From Candidatus Sericytochromatia bacterium (lineage in GTDB: Bacteria > Cyanobacteriota > Sericytochromatia > UBA7694), in contig JADMKE010000011.1 of NCBI GenBank assembly GCA_018780035.1, forward strand, positions 1 to 64,000: a DNA stretch of 64,000 bases. The letters are read 5' to 3'. Position 1 is the first letter of the stretch, and each line of letters starts with the position of its first letter. Below are positions 55,601 through 63,515 of this stretch, in pieces. The translations under genes and the position numbers were made by a program. Below the pieces are notes generated by a model that searched no databases, was not told where the DNA came from, and saw nothing but the letters and a program-made list of their open reading frames with translations.

Positions 55601-55853
55601 GGCGGTGGGTGAAGGCCGTTCGGGCGGCAGCAAAGAGAATGAGTTTACCCAGGAACTCAAACGCATCATTGATAACCCTGAATACAAAGAGATCCTTAAA
55701 TACGGTCTGATCAAGAATATAACGATTTCGGCTTCTTCAAACGATCAGTTTAATAACCTGGTCTCTTCGAAGATCTTGTTAGATTGGGATCGTATCCGCA
55801 AACAGGTTCAGATCCAGCAGACTTCGTTTATGGCTTACTTTAAGTCTGTTTGA
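49680..55853 (+). CDS. Giant (2057-aa) beta-rich protein with helical ends
   Basis: No signal peptide. The N-terminal ~100 residues are helical with heptads (FQRTIEQMSNQGLAEKELRE, KMADMQSKLNELIEKLNNLY), and the C-terminal ~75 residues are again helical (FTQELKRIIDNPEYKEILKYG, LDWDRIRKQVQIQQTSF). The ~1850 residues between are Asn/Thr/Gly/Asp-rich and strand-like. At least four similar modules of form VGxxVxVxGxxRxIxxIxGNxITLDxP occur at about 293-350, 573-630, 1780-1830 and 1917-1965. Helical termini round a beta core recall axial proteins of flagella, pili or tails, but no family motif supports that. The downstream kinase gene starts 4 nt after the stop. I do not recognise the family. Confidence 0.85.
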   Translation: MTSIFSGQLYNNFLKDNNYYRLETYDVNRFQRTIEQMSNQGLAEKELREGLEYQQAKMADMQSKLNELIEKLNNLYRRFIDNKAVFRKVSQEPEYFGTSATLNVLQNINANPDTNGYPTGGAGITSDDDYDKIRNYSWNPFFGSKAIDESDKTVNRTFWEEPNEILEQAYTENGAFWSTVSYLWGWDLDRINATYATTSNNNNVQINVTALQPNKPQYPPMKAGDRFPVYTGPIANYPGYPAINMSGIRPGGVDYSHASDTVNTGGDSTAIFQTANIVGPAGNGSPGNGFFVDDASFLVVGDAIVVGGTTGTVNRQITSITPAPIVGFPNRAEINTAGYTPYGSPISSGTITKQTGGTTSRANFNVVGENALNFGWEFDDLPMALEVVAVDTRPDGTTVPTEYKMVYDIPPTHPHYASLQVLNGTEPQILDAPVAISRDRIANDGFDYSAYTYIPGAQSGSIRYAQGGIHNTGGQPWKDNTVENELAPPKLYTSGTIAGPSYNTLGGADLGTVGNPITLSAADRMLFGAGSPIELVPQGISTSVSKVQWNTTATRNDTGSGQSPSEITTNDDLSGIDVGDYVKFSTTGGVFIYQVDVKTSTGFTVTPQNGGPVNPLTVGVAGQTIFNYGTDSTATTLKYANEGLVVVAPSGTDVVQVKKPDIVGATTPIMSFTLTACSDLTITPSTMVNMKYAFRVHQNHRQFASPGDDPIAQPSHSHNNHDWTSLPADTDYLGAGVSTGNFAHAMPPYTYLSNSPMAAGPVVLAQSDAVNSMATDAWIFGIRESVSAQIVPGALPNEAVINVYFNGDINGFEMNIEDVQLVTYDGTMGTWTQGKYDAGNVVPSISNGDPDVLKANSPDEVINKYIPGVYQFTQFNDQYNLLHTSGDRNDIVRSPWEFAELDLGTNSTLSGEYWVDLNSRRLNLDHDPLQANTDGWGNTTAAVSGTGFNLTTGAVNNAHDFIPVVHPGDYCAPGDESYVMRDSDPLSALAERYDTQDDEVMQGEAHQNSTTLALDPLRTANPGAVITPNYYSLNATPPPVFSPVPNAMIGGGSNDATNTVDRIGAALKSSDPAGTPRLDYNLTIPTTDVNLVRNENNVLMNLGSIERRDMAINITSADMYVRTIPGYTTVPRYRVDPGGNVFDLFGKGFYDPLNTADANSINRVYTTSGGATKNGQVSNFDQPTNGAFNAAYTTTYAAAGSFEAYVNNHNRLSMAGDDYNLFDYVPDLNLVPGDGEGRRFGESYVGALPSNFYYYREQLDNSVDAAGGANVPTGDSTALGGPKNFNNDGMGSINFDGAKTNLDGSFTGSHTYVNNPNMPAFANVALGYVEQNAKMYNTARTTTQAVWLGFPGLGGETKYAENVTGSTNVSNPVNALGNNTAIAAMNFPNSQIILAMGQEVNRGGTLILNEINSLGNVDPHTIPLPLLNYSGTFPDFDDPDDPADPTPTTFTFNAYGAETVTRTGSEYINFASIIDSVDDGLLNGSNNNTTGMAQLAAAGGVFAAGDPAGLPTTWPNGVLLHVDNAESFDMTYPKNIVTLGTDATEYRVVYRNKDSRPQTLFLIPNGGPAITNTLGTAVTTANFVQADLQVRAKTGQYTVQVTNAAGVADAHGSHVRIDYTDLGTQQPGQLASVGISSDFDRVGRIAGDDPRTTAVENNRIAPELFRSPHGYVQPDAQVALNLVAQDTDGNSRPRRLKSVTVEVESGEQLIPSALTQTYSTTGNAGVFSYNDGAGHWPIALFEEDTQLNPAVTNDLNYFVGLYQGITAFNATAATPTVTVTSNFGLSIGQKVTINGEKRVIANIAGNVITLDSPLSVEPKIGDTINTGNGLGTQDIQMYLNRSVAMSMGAGMKVTLEWDEYDVIGFPPTVDTTAANIVPITETIGFGNASPNSELQIANTNVGTTTITLTQPLTAAQAAQFPNGTQVNVNGITRVLTAAAVAGGTTLTVDRPVETSLGQPLKSGSISQINYENFLAVGEGRSGGSKENEFTQELKRIIDNPEYKEILKYGLIKNITISASSNDQFNNLVSSKILLDWDRIRKQVQIQQTSFMAYFKSV

Positions 55854-55857
55854 GGAT

Positions 55858-58800
55858 ATGGAGACAAAAACCTGTCCAGATGGGCATGTTGTACAGGCTT
55901 CAGGCAGACTCTGCCTGACCTGTGGTTGGTTGTTTCCCCTGACCGAAGGCCAGATTGTTTTGGACAGTTGGCAGGTGCAGGGCTCTGTTCGCCTACACGA
56001 TCGCTATTTTTATCGCGTTGTGAGGGGGGCCGAAGAGTCTGTACTGGCTGAGGCCCTGGAGTTTTTTCAGGCCCCTTTTCGCCATATGCTCTATGCTGAC
56101 TTAAAACCCGTTCTGGACAGCTTGGACATGCCCATTTTGGACTATGCCCATTCCCAGGAGGGGGCCTTGCTCTTTCTGCATACCCGTTATCCCATTGCGC
56201 TGTGGCACGCTCTTCAACATCCACTGAGGCAAGAATTGGACAAAGTGGGTATTTTGCCTGAGCCAGAATTGCGCTCGTTATTTGAGGCGATTCAGCTCAT
56301 GTGCCGGGGATTAAAAGAAGCAGGTCGGCTCAATCCCAGTTTGACGGCTTATTTGCTCGGGCAAGGAGAGAGTGGCAAATGGTACTTTTTTGAATGGGAA
56401 TACTGTGTGCCTCCTTCTGCAGCATTGCTTTTCCCGCGCTGGTATCTCGGCTATCATGTGGCAAGCAAACAGGGACAGCGCAGTGCTGAGGGCTATAATT
56501 TGGCATTGATGCACACGGCTTTGCGGGGACTCTTATTGGAATGTTTGACGGGTTCTTCGCCCGTTTTTTGGTACCCTGATTCGGTCTCCGTGACCTCGTG
56601 TAAAGCCCTTTTGAGCCCCGCCTGTTTGCGCTGGCTGGAGGCCTTTGAACAATCACCCGATCCGCGTCAATTTGCACCCCCTTCCTCTTTTTACAGTTCG
56701 CCTGCGGCCCGCGCTGCGCTGCAAAAATCGTGCCAACTCTTTGCCGAAGGTTATACCCTTTATCAAAGTGGGCAGATACAAGCGGCTTATCCCTCTTTTG
56801 AACAGGCCACCCGTCAACACCTGCTGTTTTCTCAAGGCTACCGTTTTTTGGGCTTGTGTGTGCGCAAGCAGGACTATTCTCTCTTTCTCAGGTTGATTGA
56901 TCAGGCCCTGCGTGTCGAACCCCGCTCTTGTTTTTATTTTGAAAGGGCCGAAGGGCATTTGTTGCATGAAAAGGTCGAAGCCGCCGCAGAAGATCTGGTC
57001 AAGGCCCTCAACAATCAGGCTTATTTTCCCGAGGCCTGGTATTTATTGGGATCTTGCCAAGAGCGCATGCGCCAATTCTCTTTGGCTGAAATGGCCTATC
57101 AAGAGGCCTTGAAGCAGTGTAATAATCCCCAGTTCAGCTTGGCTTTGGCCAAACTCTACGAAAAACAGGGATTAACTGAAAAGGCCAAAAAATACCAGCG
57201 CAGTTCTTTGCGGGTTGGGGCCAAATTGTCGGTACAATTACATGAACCCTATTTGCCCGAGCATATTGCTTGCCCCCAAGGGCATTCCAATCCACCTGAA
57301 CAGGGTTTTTGTTTGCAATGTCAATTGCCATTGGGGCCTGAAATAGGTGCAAAAATGGGCGAATATACCCTTTTAGAGTGTCTCAAACGCCGCGACCCTG
57401 GTGCCGAAAGTTATACCTCGGTTTACCGGGCCCACGATGCTTCGGGCCGTGAAGTCTTGCTCAAAGAGCAATTTGTGCCTCCCCACAAACGTGAGTATTT
57501 CTTGGATAAATACCAACGTCTGCTTGAATTGCAACATGAATATATCCAAAATATTGAGGCTGTTTTTCTGGATGGACCTTATGGCTATTTGATCTACCCT
57601 TGGAAAGCGGGCCAGACCTTACAAGACGCCTTGGAGCGGGAGGGAGCCTTGCCTGAGCAACACGTCTGGCAGGTTTTAATTACCATTGCCTCTGTGATTG
57701 TCTATTTACAGGCCAGCGAATATCCACGGGTGCATGGCGATATCAAACCCGCCAATATTTTGCTCACCGATGCCGGCGATGTCTTGTTGCTGGATTTGGA
57801 TTCGGTCGTGACGGTCAAACCCGATTCGTATCGCCGCCAGGGCATTGCCACATATCCCTATGCGCCGCCAGAACAAATACTTAAAGAACGCGTGGATATT
57901 CACACAGATGGTTATGCCTTGGGTGTGACTTTATTGGCCTGTATGACTGGGGTTTTTCCCGAGATCTTTATTTCCCATCATTACAAGCGTTTTTATAAAT
58001 GGGAAGAGCGCATTCCCCATCTCTCAGCCCCCTTAAAAACCATTGTTCAGGGTCTGATTGCCTGGAAGCCCGAACAGCGTACGCCCATTTCACGCGAAAA
58101 TCTGCGCCAATGGCTGATGGCCTTTAAAGCAGCCCAACCTTTGCCTGTGCCAGACAAATTTCAGCAGTTTCAAAAGGCCTTTTGGGCGGTCTACCGTTCT
58201 CCAAGTGAGGAGCTGGAGAGCAAGGTCGAGGTCCTCTTAAAACAGGAAACGAATCGCGTCACCCTGTTTTTTGCGGCCTCGCGTTTTGTTCAAGAGGGCA
58301 TGAATCAGCCCGCTTTGCGTCTTCTGCGCAATATCCAACGCTTGAGCCATGAGTTTGAGAGCACGCTTTGGCTTTTGGGTGAGGTCTATTTAAGTGAAGG
58401 GTATTACCAAGCGGCAATAGAGGTTTTGAACCAGTCTTTGGAAAATTGCAAAGATGTCTATTGGCCCTATCTCTTGTTGGCGCGGGCCTACAAAAAATTA
58501 AAACAGATGCAATTGGCTTTGGCTGCTTATGAAAAAGCCCATTTACATGGGGCTCCCTCCGCTATATTTTTGGAATATCTGAGCTTTTTACTCCAAGAGC
58601 AGTATTTTGTCGAGGTGCGCAATTTGGCCCATGCCAAATTGATGGAATTTGATTTGCCCCATGAAAGGGCTTTTTTACATGGCGCAGCGGGGATGGCTTT
58701 GGCGCAATTGGGCTGTGAAGAAGATGCCTTTGTTGATCTGCAGGCTTCTTTACGCTGGGAGCCCGATCAGGTACCCATTCTCTTTCATTTGGGCAAAGTC

Positions 58801-59226
58801 TGTCTGCGTCTTCTGCGTTTTGATGAGGCCCAAAGCCATTTTGAGCAATGTTTAAAACTTGAGCCGGGGCACCGTGGTGCCCGTTTCTATTTGGCCCGCA
58901 CCTGGATTGAAAGCAAACATTTTGAAAGGGGTTTACAGGCCCTGCGTGATTTGGAATCGGACACCCAAGCTGAAGCCGAAATGATCGATCTGCTCTTTCA
59001 AAAAGCCCGTGTCTTGACCCTCTTGATGCAGATGAAAGAGGCTGAAGCCTGTTACCAAGAACTTATGCGCTTATTTCCCTGCGAAGCGGTGTGTGTCAAT
59101 TATGGCAATCTCTGTTTGATCTTGCAGCAAAATGAAAAAGCCCAACGTCTGTTTGAACAGGCCTTGGGCTTTAATGCCGCTTCAGCTGAAGCCAAACACG
59201 GTCTGAAATTGCTACAGCCTAATTGA
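55858..59226 (+). CDS. Zinc-ribbon / TPR / Ser-Thr kinase / TPR protein
   Basis: 1122 aa; GAGG straddles the upstream stop, so it is translationally coupled to the giant gene. Two zinc-ribbon-like motifs: CPDGH...CLTCG at the N-terminus and CPQGH...CLQCQ at about residues 470-490. Between them lie a novel domain (about 40-280) and TPRs (about 290-455). The kinase domain (about 500-760) has VAIK-type Lys in VLLKEQF, HGDIKPANILL, DLD in place of DFG and YAPPEQ; the glycine loop is degenerate (RRDPGAESYTSVYRA). About 12 TPRs follow to the end. Catalysis seems possible because Lys, Asp, Asn and Asp are kept. Likely target: the giant protein or its assembly factors. Confidence 0.85.
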   Translation: METKTCPDGHVVQASGRLCLTCGWLFPLTEGQIVLDSWQVQGSVRLHDRYFYRVVRGAEESVLAEALEFFQAPFRHMLYADLKPVLDSLDMPILDYAHSQEGALLFLHTRYPIALWHALQHPLRQELDKVGILPEPELRSLFEAIQLMCRGLKEAGRLNPSLTAYLLGQGESGKWYFFEWEYCVPPSAALLFPRWYLGYHVASKQGQRSAEGYNLALMHTALRGLLLECLTGSSPVFWYPDSVSVTSCKALLSPACLRWLEAFEQSPDPRQFAPPSSFYSSPAARAALQKSCQLFAEGYTLYQSGQIQAAYPSFEQATRQHLLFSQGYRFLGLCVRKQDYSLFLRLIDQALRVEPRSCFYFERAEGHLLHEKVEAAAEDLVKALNNQAYFPEAWYLLGSCQERMRQFSLAEMAYQEALKQCNNPQFSLALAKLYEKQGLTEKAKKYQRSSLRVGAKLSVQLHEPYLPEHIACPQGHSNPPEQGFCLQCQLPLGPEIGAKMGEYTLLECLKRRDPGAESYTSVYRAHDASGREVLLKEQFVPPHKREYFLDKYQRLLELQHEYIQNIEAVFLDGPYGYLIYPWKAGQTLQDALEREGALPEQHVWQVLITIASVIVYLQASEYPRVHGDIKPANILLTDAGDVLLLDLDSVVTVKPDSYRRQGIATYPYAPPEQILKERVDIHTDGYALGVTLLACMTGVFPEIFISHHYKRFYKWEERIPHLSAPLKTIVQGLIAWKPEQRTPISRENLRQWLMAFKAAQPLPVPDKFQQFQKAFWAVYRSPSEELESKVEVLLKQETNRVTLFFAASRFVQEGMNQPALRLLRNIQRLSHEFESTLWLLGEVYLSEGYYQAAIEVLNQSLENCKDVYWPYLLLARAYKKLKQMQLALAAYEKAHLHGAPSAIFLEYLSFLLQEQYFVEVRNLAHAKLMEFDLPHERAFLHGAAGMALAQLGCEEDAFVDLQASLRWEPDQVPILFHLGKVCLRLLRFDEAQSHFEQCLKLEPGHRGARFYLARTWIESKHFERGLQALRDLESDTQAEAEMIDLLFQKARVLTLLMQMKEAEACYQELMRLFPCEAVCVNYGNLCLILQQNEKAQRLFEQALGFNAASAEAKHGLKLLQPN

Positions 59227-61423
59227 CGGTGCCGGCCCGAAAATTGGTTGCCTCAACGTCTGCGGTATAAGAATTACCCGAATTGCTTAAGGTTCCGTTC
59301 CGTTTGGGCCAGGGGGCTGTTGCTGGCATATTCGGTGTGGAGACCTTCATGCCTTGAACCATGATGAATTGGCGATCTCCCCCATCGACGGTTGAAGCGT
59401 AAAGGGTGCCATTGCGCAGCGTCAGACCATTCCAAAGATTGCCGCCAGCGGAGTTTTCCCATTCAATTTGAGGTTTGGTACCGGTGTCTCGAACGGCATA
59501 GAGCTTAGAGTTTTTTAAACCGGTATAAATAATTCGGCTGCCATCGGGTTCGGCTCCAATTAAGAGATCCGCAAAGACGGTGTTACTGGCTGTTGTGTTG
59601 AGTTGAATATTGGCGGGTGTCCATTTGGCTGAAGCAGAGGTTCCTTCGTCGATATAAGCATATAAATGGCTGCTCTTAATCGTAGAACTACTATCGGAGC
59701 TGATCAGGTAAATGACGTCTTTGCCATTTTGTCGATCGACTACGGGCGAATTCAGGAAGGCAATGTTGGGTAAGGCCACCGTCCATTTTGCTGTGCCATC
59801 GGGGTTAAATGCTTTTAGTTGAGATGCACTGACACCGTCTCCAGGCGAGGCATCATAGACGATCACATAGACGGTGCCATCCGTTCCAATCGCAGGGCCC
59901 GAACGTGAACCATTGCCCAGGTTCACCGATTGCACAAGGGTGCCATCAGTCCGATTGATCACTATCAGTTTTCCTGCAGAGCTGTGGTTGGTGACAAAAT
60001 ACAATTTGCTGCCATCACGGGCGACAGCGCCTCCCCCCATGATATCTGTTTGTGGCAGGATATACTCCCACATCTTGGTCCCATTGGTCGTACCTGCCGT
60101 GCCAACGCCACCGGGACGCTCCTGTTTAATGCCATAGATACCCGTTGAGTTCCCCGCTGAAACATAGACAAAAACCTGATCTTCAGCCCGACAGGCACAG
60201 CCTGTGCCGGGGTCACGCCAAGTCAAAAGCGGGGCTTTGATCGAATCGGCAGAACCATAATTGTCGACCGAAAAGGGAAAGGTATATGTCCAAATTTCTT
60301 GGCCATTGCTGCGATCTTTGGCGCGGATATGGCCTTTTTTGGGCACAACTGGATCACCGGGGGTCAATTCTTGCTCCAGGTAGAAAAGCGACTCTTTGGT
60401 GGCTCCTCCGGTGGGATTGCTTCTGCCCAAGACGATGTTTGGCACAATAATCTGTTTGGTGTTTAAAGCAGCAAACTCTTCTGTGTATTTTTTAAAGCCT
60501 GTGCTGCCATCTGCCGTAGTGGCTGTGGTGATGGCATAAAGCCGTTCTGCGGCACCATCTCCATCTTGAACCTCGCTAAAATAGGCTTTGCCACTGAAGG
60601 CATCGATGGAAATATTCTGATCAATGCCATAACTCCCCCCCACAGTGCTATAACGCGCAATGGGATAAGGGGTCTTTTGGTAATTGGCGGGATCCAGACC
60701 CGCGCCGACACCATTTGTGACATTGGCTATGCTGCCCAAATTAATCGCAATCGCCAAATCACGGGTGGCCAAAGCCTGGGGAGTGGGGGGATTGAGGGCT
60801 GTTAAACGCGGAAAACTGAGGGTACCACTGTTGACGACAGCCCCTGTTAAGCCGTTGACAAAAGACTGATAGGCGTTTAAATCGAGGGCATTGTTTAAAA
60901 AGGCAGATCCAAGTTTGTTCAGCTCTTCAACAATGGCACCGGTTAAAAAGGTTTGCATATTGACGGTCACGGTCCCTGTGAGTGGAACATGAAAGGCATT
61001 TTTGAGCTCCAAAATGGGAGCTGAGGTTTTATTGCTATAAAATCCAACAGTCACCACCCAATTATTGCCATCGGGAATATTGGCGCCCAAAGAGAAAGTG
61101 GCATTGGGATTCACCACCTGGATAAAGCCCTGAGCATCGGCGTTAGAGTCGAAGATCGTCTGATTGCCTTTGACTGCCGTCAATTTAATGAAATTGGCCT
61201 GCGCTGTTTGTTTGAGGCTGAATTCGGCTGTGGGTGGCTCAACTTGAAAGCGCACAAACCGTTTTGGGGCATTGGGGTCTGCTGTTTGAACTTGGGCCGT
61301 CGTTTGGTTGCTGGCGACGGTGCCGTCTGTTTGGTTCAAGGCGGGTTGCACAGGGGTACAGGCACCAGCCATCAACATGCTGGCACTTAGACACGCGGGT
61401 ATTATCAGATTTTTTACTTTCAT
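59219..61423 (-). CDS. Beta-propeller (PQQ-like) lipoprotein
   Basis: 734 aa from ATG 61423 (GGGAG 9 nt upstream; ATG 61432 leaves no room). Lipoprotein signal ending MLMAGAC, Cys at about residue 22. Residues about 45-200 form an Ig/carboxypeptidase-regulatory-like beta region (FVRFQVEPPTAEFSLKQTAQ). The remainder reads as a PQQ-type propeller: SKLYFVTNHSSAGKLIVINRTDGTLVQS, GPAIGTDGTVYVIVYD, SPVVDRQNGKDVIYLIS (parts). It would be surface-tethered; role unknown. 3' end overlaps the kinase gene by 8 bp (convergent). Confidence 0.85.
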   Translation of the reverse strand: MKVKNLIIPACLSASMLMAGACTPVQPALNQTDGTVASNQTTAQVQTADPNAPKRFVRFQVEPPTAEFSLKQTAQANFIKLTAVKGNQTIFDSNADAQGFIQVVNPNATFSLGANIPDGNNWVVTVGFYSNKTSAPILELKNAFHVPLTGTVTVNMQTFLTGAIVEELNKLGSAFLNNALDLNAYQSFVNGLTGAVVNSGTLSFPRLTALNPPTPQALATRDLAIAINLGSIANVTNGVGAGLDPANYQKTPYPIARYSTVGGSYGIDQNISIDAFSGKAYFSEVQDGDGAAERLYAITTATTADGSTGFKKYTEEFAALNTKQIIVPNIVLGRSNPTGGATKESLFYLEQELTPGDPVVPKKGHIRAKDRSNGQEIWTYTFPFSVDNYGSADSIKAPLLTWRDPGTGCACRAEDQVFVYVSAGNSTGIYGIKQERPGGVGTAGTTNGTKMWEYILPQTDIMGGGAVARDGSKLYFVTNHSSAGKLIVINRTDGTLVQSVNLGNGSRSGPAIGTDGTVYVIVYDASPGDGVSASQLKAFNPDGTAKWTVALPNIAFLNSPVVDRQNGKDVIYLISSDSSSTIKSSHLYAYIDEGTSASAKWTPANIQLNTTASNTVFADLLIGAEPDGSRIIYTGLKNSKLYAVRDTGTKPQIEWENSAGGNLWNGLTLRNGTLYASTVDGGDRQFIMVQGMKVSTPNMPATAPWPKRNGTLSNSGNSYTADVEATNFRAGTVN

Positions 61424-61597
61424 TCTCTTCATCTCCCTTTTGCTACCACAAAGCAGACATCTCTCAGGTTTTACCCCCAAAAATACACATCTTCCCACAT
61501 AGGCTTATCGAAAGAACATAAATTTTGCATGTTTCAATTAATCATAAATTAATGTTGATTAACAGGTTTTTAAAAGAGGAATCTGCTTTCATCTGAT

Positions 61598-61626
61598 TTA
61601 CATCTGGAATCCCTGACTGTTATACT
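61598..61626 (+). promoter_or_regulatory. tRNA-Leu promoter
   Basis: TTACAT (61598-61603) and an extended -10 TGT-TATACT (61621-61626) are 17 bp apart, ending 13 nt before the tRNA. Confidence 0.65.
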
Positions 61627-61639
61627 GGTTTTCACCTGA

Positions 61640-61723
61640 GCCGAGGTGGCGGAATTGGCAGACGCACTAGTTTCAGGTACTAGCGCTCGCAAGGGCGTAA
61701 GGGTTCGACTCCCTTCCTCGGCA
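61640..61723 (+). tRNA. tRNA-Leu (anticodon CAG)
   Basis: 84 nt. Acceptor GCCGAGG (61640-61646) pairs with CCTCGGC (61716-61722), discriminator A. The anticodon stem CTAGT/ACTAG encloses loop TTCAGGT, giving CAG. A long variable arm (CGCTCGCAAGGGCGT) identifies a class II tRNA, and TTCGA sits in the T loop. CCA is not encoded. Confidence 0.95.
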
Positions 61724-61742
61724 TTTAAAAAATCTTTTAATT

Positions 61743-63515
61743 ATGTTAGCCAACCCCCCTCCTGAAGATGCGTCGTCACTTTCTGTGACGCTTCGTTGGC
61801 TTTGGCCTTTCTGGAAGCCCCTTTTCCCCCGCCTTGTCTTTCTGCTTTTGGCCACACCCCTGGTGGTGCTTTTTGATGCCTATGTGCCCATGGTCATTCG
61901 TCAAATTGTCGATGGTCTTTCTCAGCACAACCTTCAACCAGCGTGGCTTTGGCAGAAATCGCTGCTGATTCTGGGCTTGGGTTTGGCTCATTTTGTGCTC
62001 TATGTTTTGGTTCAAAGCACGCGCGGAGCCACCAATTTTGGCTTTGAAAATCGTTTCCGTATGCGTTTGGCTGAGAAGCTCGTCAAACAGGGGCAGTCCT
62101 TTTTTTATACCTTTCGCACAGGGGATGTTTCGACACGTTTGATCGATGATATCAGCGAAAACAAATTGGGCTGGTTTGCCTGCAGTGGCATATTCCGACT
62201 CTATGAAGCGCTGTTGATGATCGCGGGCTGTATTTGGTTTATGTGGCATTTGCATGTTGGCTTAACGCTTTTGACTGCTTTGCCGCTGCTCTTTGTGGCC
62301 TTTTTTTACATTCACTCTTCTCGGCGGACCCAGGCCTATTCGCGCCACAGCCAAAAGGCGATCTCTGCTTTAAACAGTTTTCTGACCAGCACCCTCGAAG
62401 GCATTCGCGTGGTCAAAGCCTATAACCAAGAGCAGAAACAGATCCAGGCCTTTGCCGGGGTGGTGAATCAGCAAATGCAAAAAGAGATTCAATTGGTCAA
62501 GGTCTCTTCGCTTTTGCAGCTGAGTTACAGCCGCTTTTCTGAGTTGGGGGCCCTGGTGATCTTGGCTGCGGGTGGCTATCTGGTGATCCAGAAAGTGATG
62601 ACCCTCGGTGATTTAATTGCCTTTAACGCCTATATTTTTATGCTGATTTGGCCAATGGTGGATGTCGGCCAGTTTTTTATCAAAGGGCGGGCCGCTGGGG
62701 TGTCGGTGGAACGGGTGCGCGAGATGGAGGCTTTCCCGCCTGAGATTGCCCCCCAGGGACAGGCTTTGGCTTTCCCCGCCGAAGACTTCGAGCTGTCTCT
62801 CGAAGACGTGAATTATCACTTTGGGCAGCAATCGGGTTTGCAGGGGCTCAATTTAAGCCTCAAGAGTGGTCAGACTGCGGCTTTTGCCGGAGCCGTTGGC
62901 AGTGGCAAAACCCTTTTACTCAATCTCATCCCCCGGATTATTCAGCCCCAGCAGGGCCGGATTACGCTCAATGGGCGCGATCTGGCCGATTATGATCTGG
63001 CCGATTTGCGCCGCCAGATTGGCTATGTCAGCCAGAGCCCCAGTTTGTTTTCCGATACCATTGCCGAGAATATTCGTCTGGGGCGGGAGATTTCTGATGC
63101 TGATCTGCACTGGGCTGTGGAAGTGGCGCAATTGCAGCAAGACTTACCTCTCTTTGCCCAGGGGCTCGAAACCCGGATTGGCCAACACGGGGTGAAATTA
63201 TCGGGGGGCCAAAAGCAGCGGATTGCGATTGCACGGGCCCTCGCGGGTAAGCCCCGGATTCTGATCTTGGATGATTGCACCTCGGCCTTGGATGCCGAGA
63301 CCGAAGCCCGTCTCTGGCAGGCTTTGTATACCTTTATGCCGGGTTTGCTGGTACTTTTGGTGACCCACCGCGTCAGCACCCTGCAGCGGGCCGAGCCGAT
63401 TTTTCTGCTCTCCCGCGGGCGTTTATTGGGCCAGGGCTCTCATCTGACTCTTTTGCGGGATTTTTCTTCCTATCGGGATTTATACCGGCAAGATGCCCAG
63501 CTTGAGAACGTTTAA
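61743..63515 (+). CDS. ABC exporter half-transporter (fused permease-ATPase)
   Basis: 590 aa. Six membrane helices (about 25-320) followed by an ATPase domain: Walker A GAVGSGKTLLLNL near 382-394, signature KLSGGQKQRIAIARAL and Walker B ILILDDCTSALD. The catalytic Glu after Walker B is Asp here, as in the degenerate sites of MdlA/TM287-like heterodimeric exporters, so it may need a partner subunit; none is in this window. Switch His is present (LLVTHRVST). Drug, lipid or peptide export is possible. It begins 19 nt after the tRNA without a visible ribosome binding site. Confidence 0.9.
   Translation: MLANPPPEDASSLSVTLRWLWPFWKPLFPRLVFLLLATPLVVLFDAYVPMVIRQIVDGLSQHNLQPAWLWQKSLLILGLGLAHFVLYVLVQSTRGATNFGFENRFRMRLAEKLVKQGQSFFYTFRTGDVSTRLIDDISENKLGWFACSGIFRLYEALLMIAGCIWFMWHLHVGLTLLTALPLLFVAFFYIHSSRRTQAYSRHSQKAISALNSFLTSTLEGIRVVKAYNQEQKQIQAFAGVVNQQMQKEIQLVKVSSLLQLSYSRFSELGALVILAAGGYLVIQKVMTLGDLIAFNAYIFMLIWPMVDVGQFFIKGRAAGVSVERVREMEAFPPEIAPQGQALAFPAEDFELSLEDVNYHFGQQSGLQGLNLSLKSGQTAAFAGAVGSGKTLLLNLIPRIIQPQQGRITLNGRDLADYDLADLRRQIGYVSQSPSLFSDTIAENIRLGREISDADLHWAVEVAQLQQDLPLFAQGLETRIGQHGVKLSGGQKQRIAIARALAGKPRILILDDCTSALDAETEARLWQALYTFMPGLLVLLVTHRVSTLQRAEPIFLLSRGRLLGQGSHLTLLRDFSSYRDLYRQDAQLENV

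Noticed and set aside
61673..61855. 60-aa minus-strand frame
   Set aside because: Its end is the antisense of the tRNA-Leu gene, a common false gene call.
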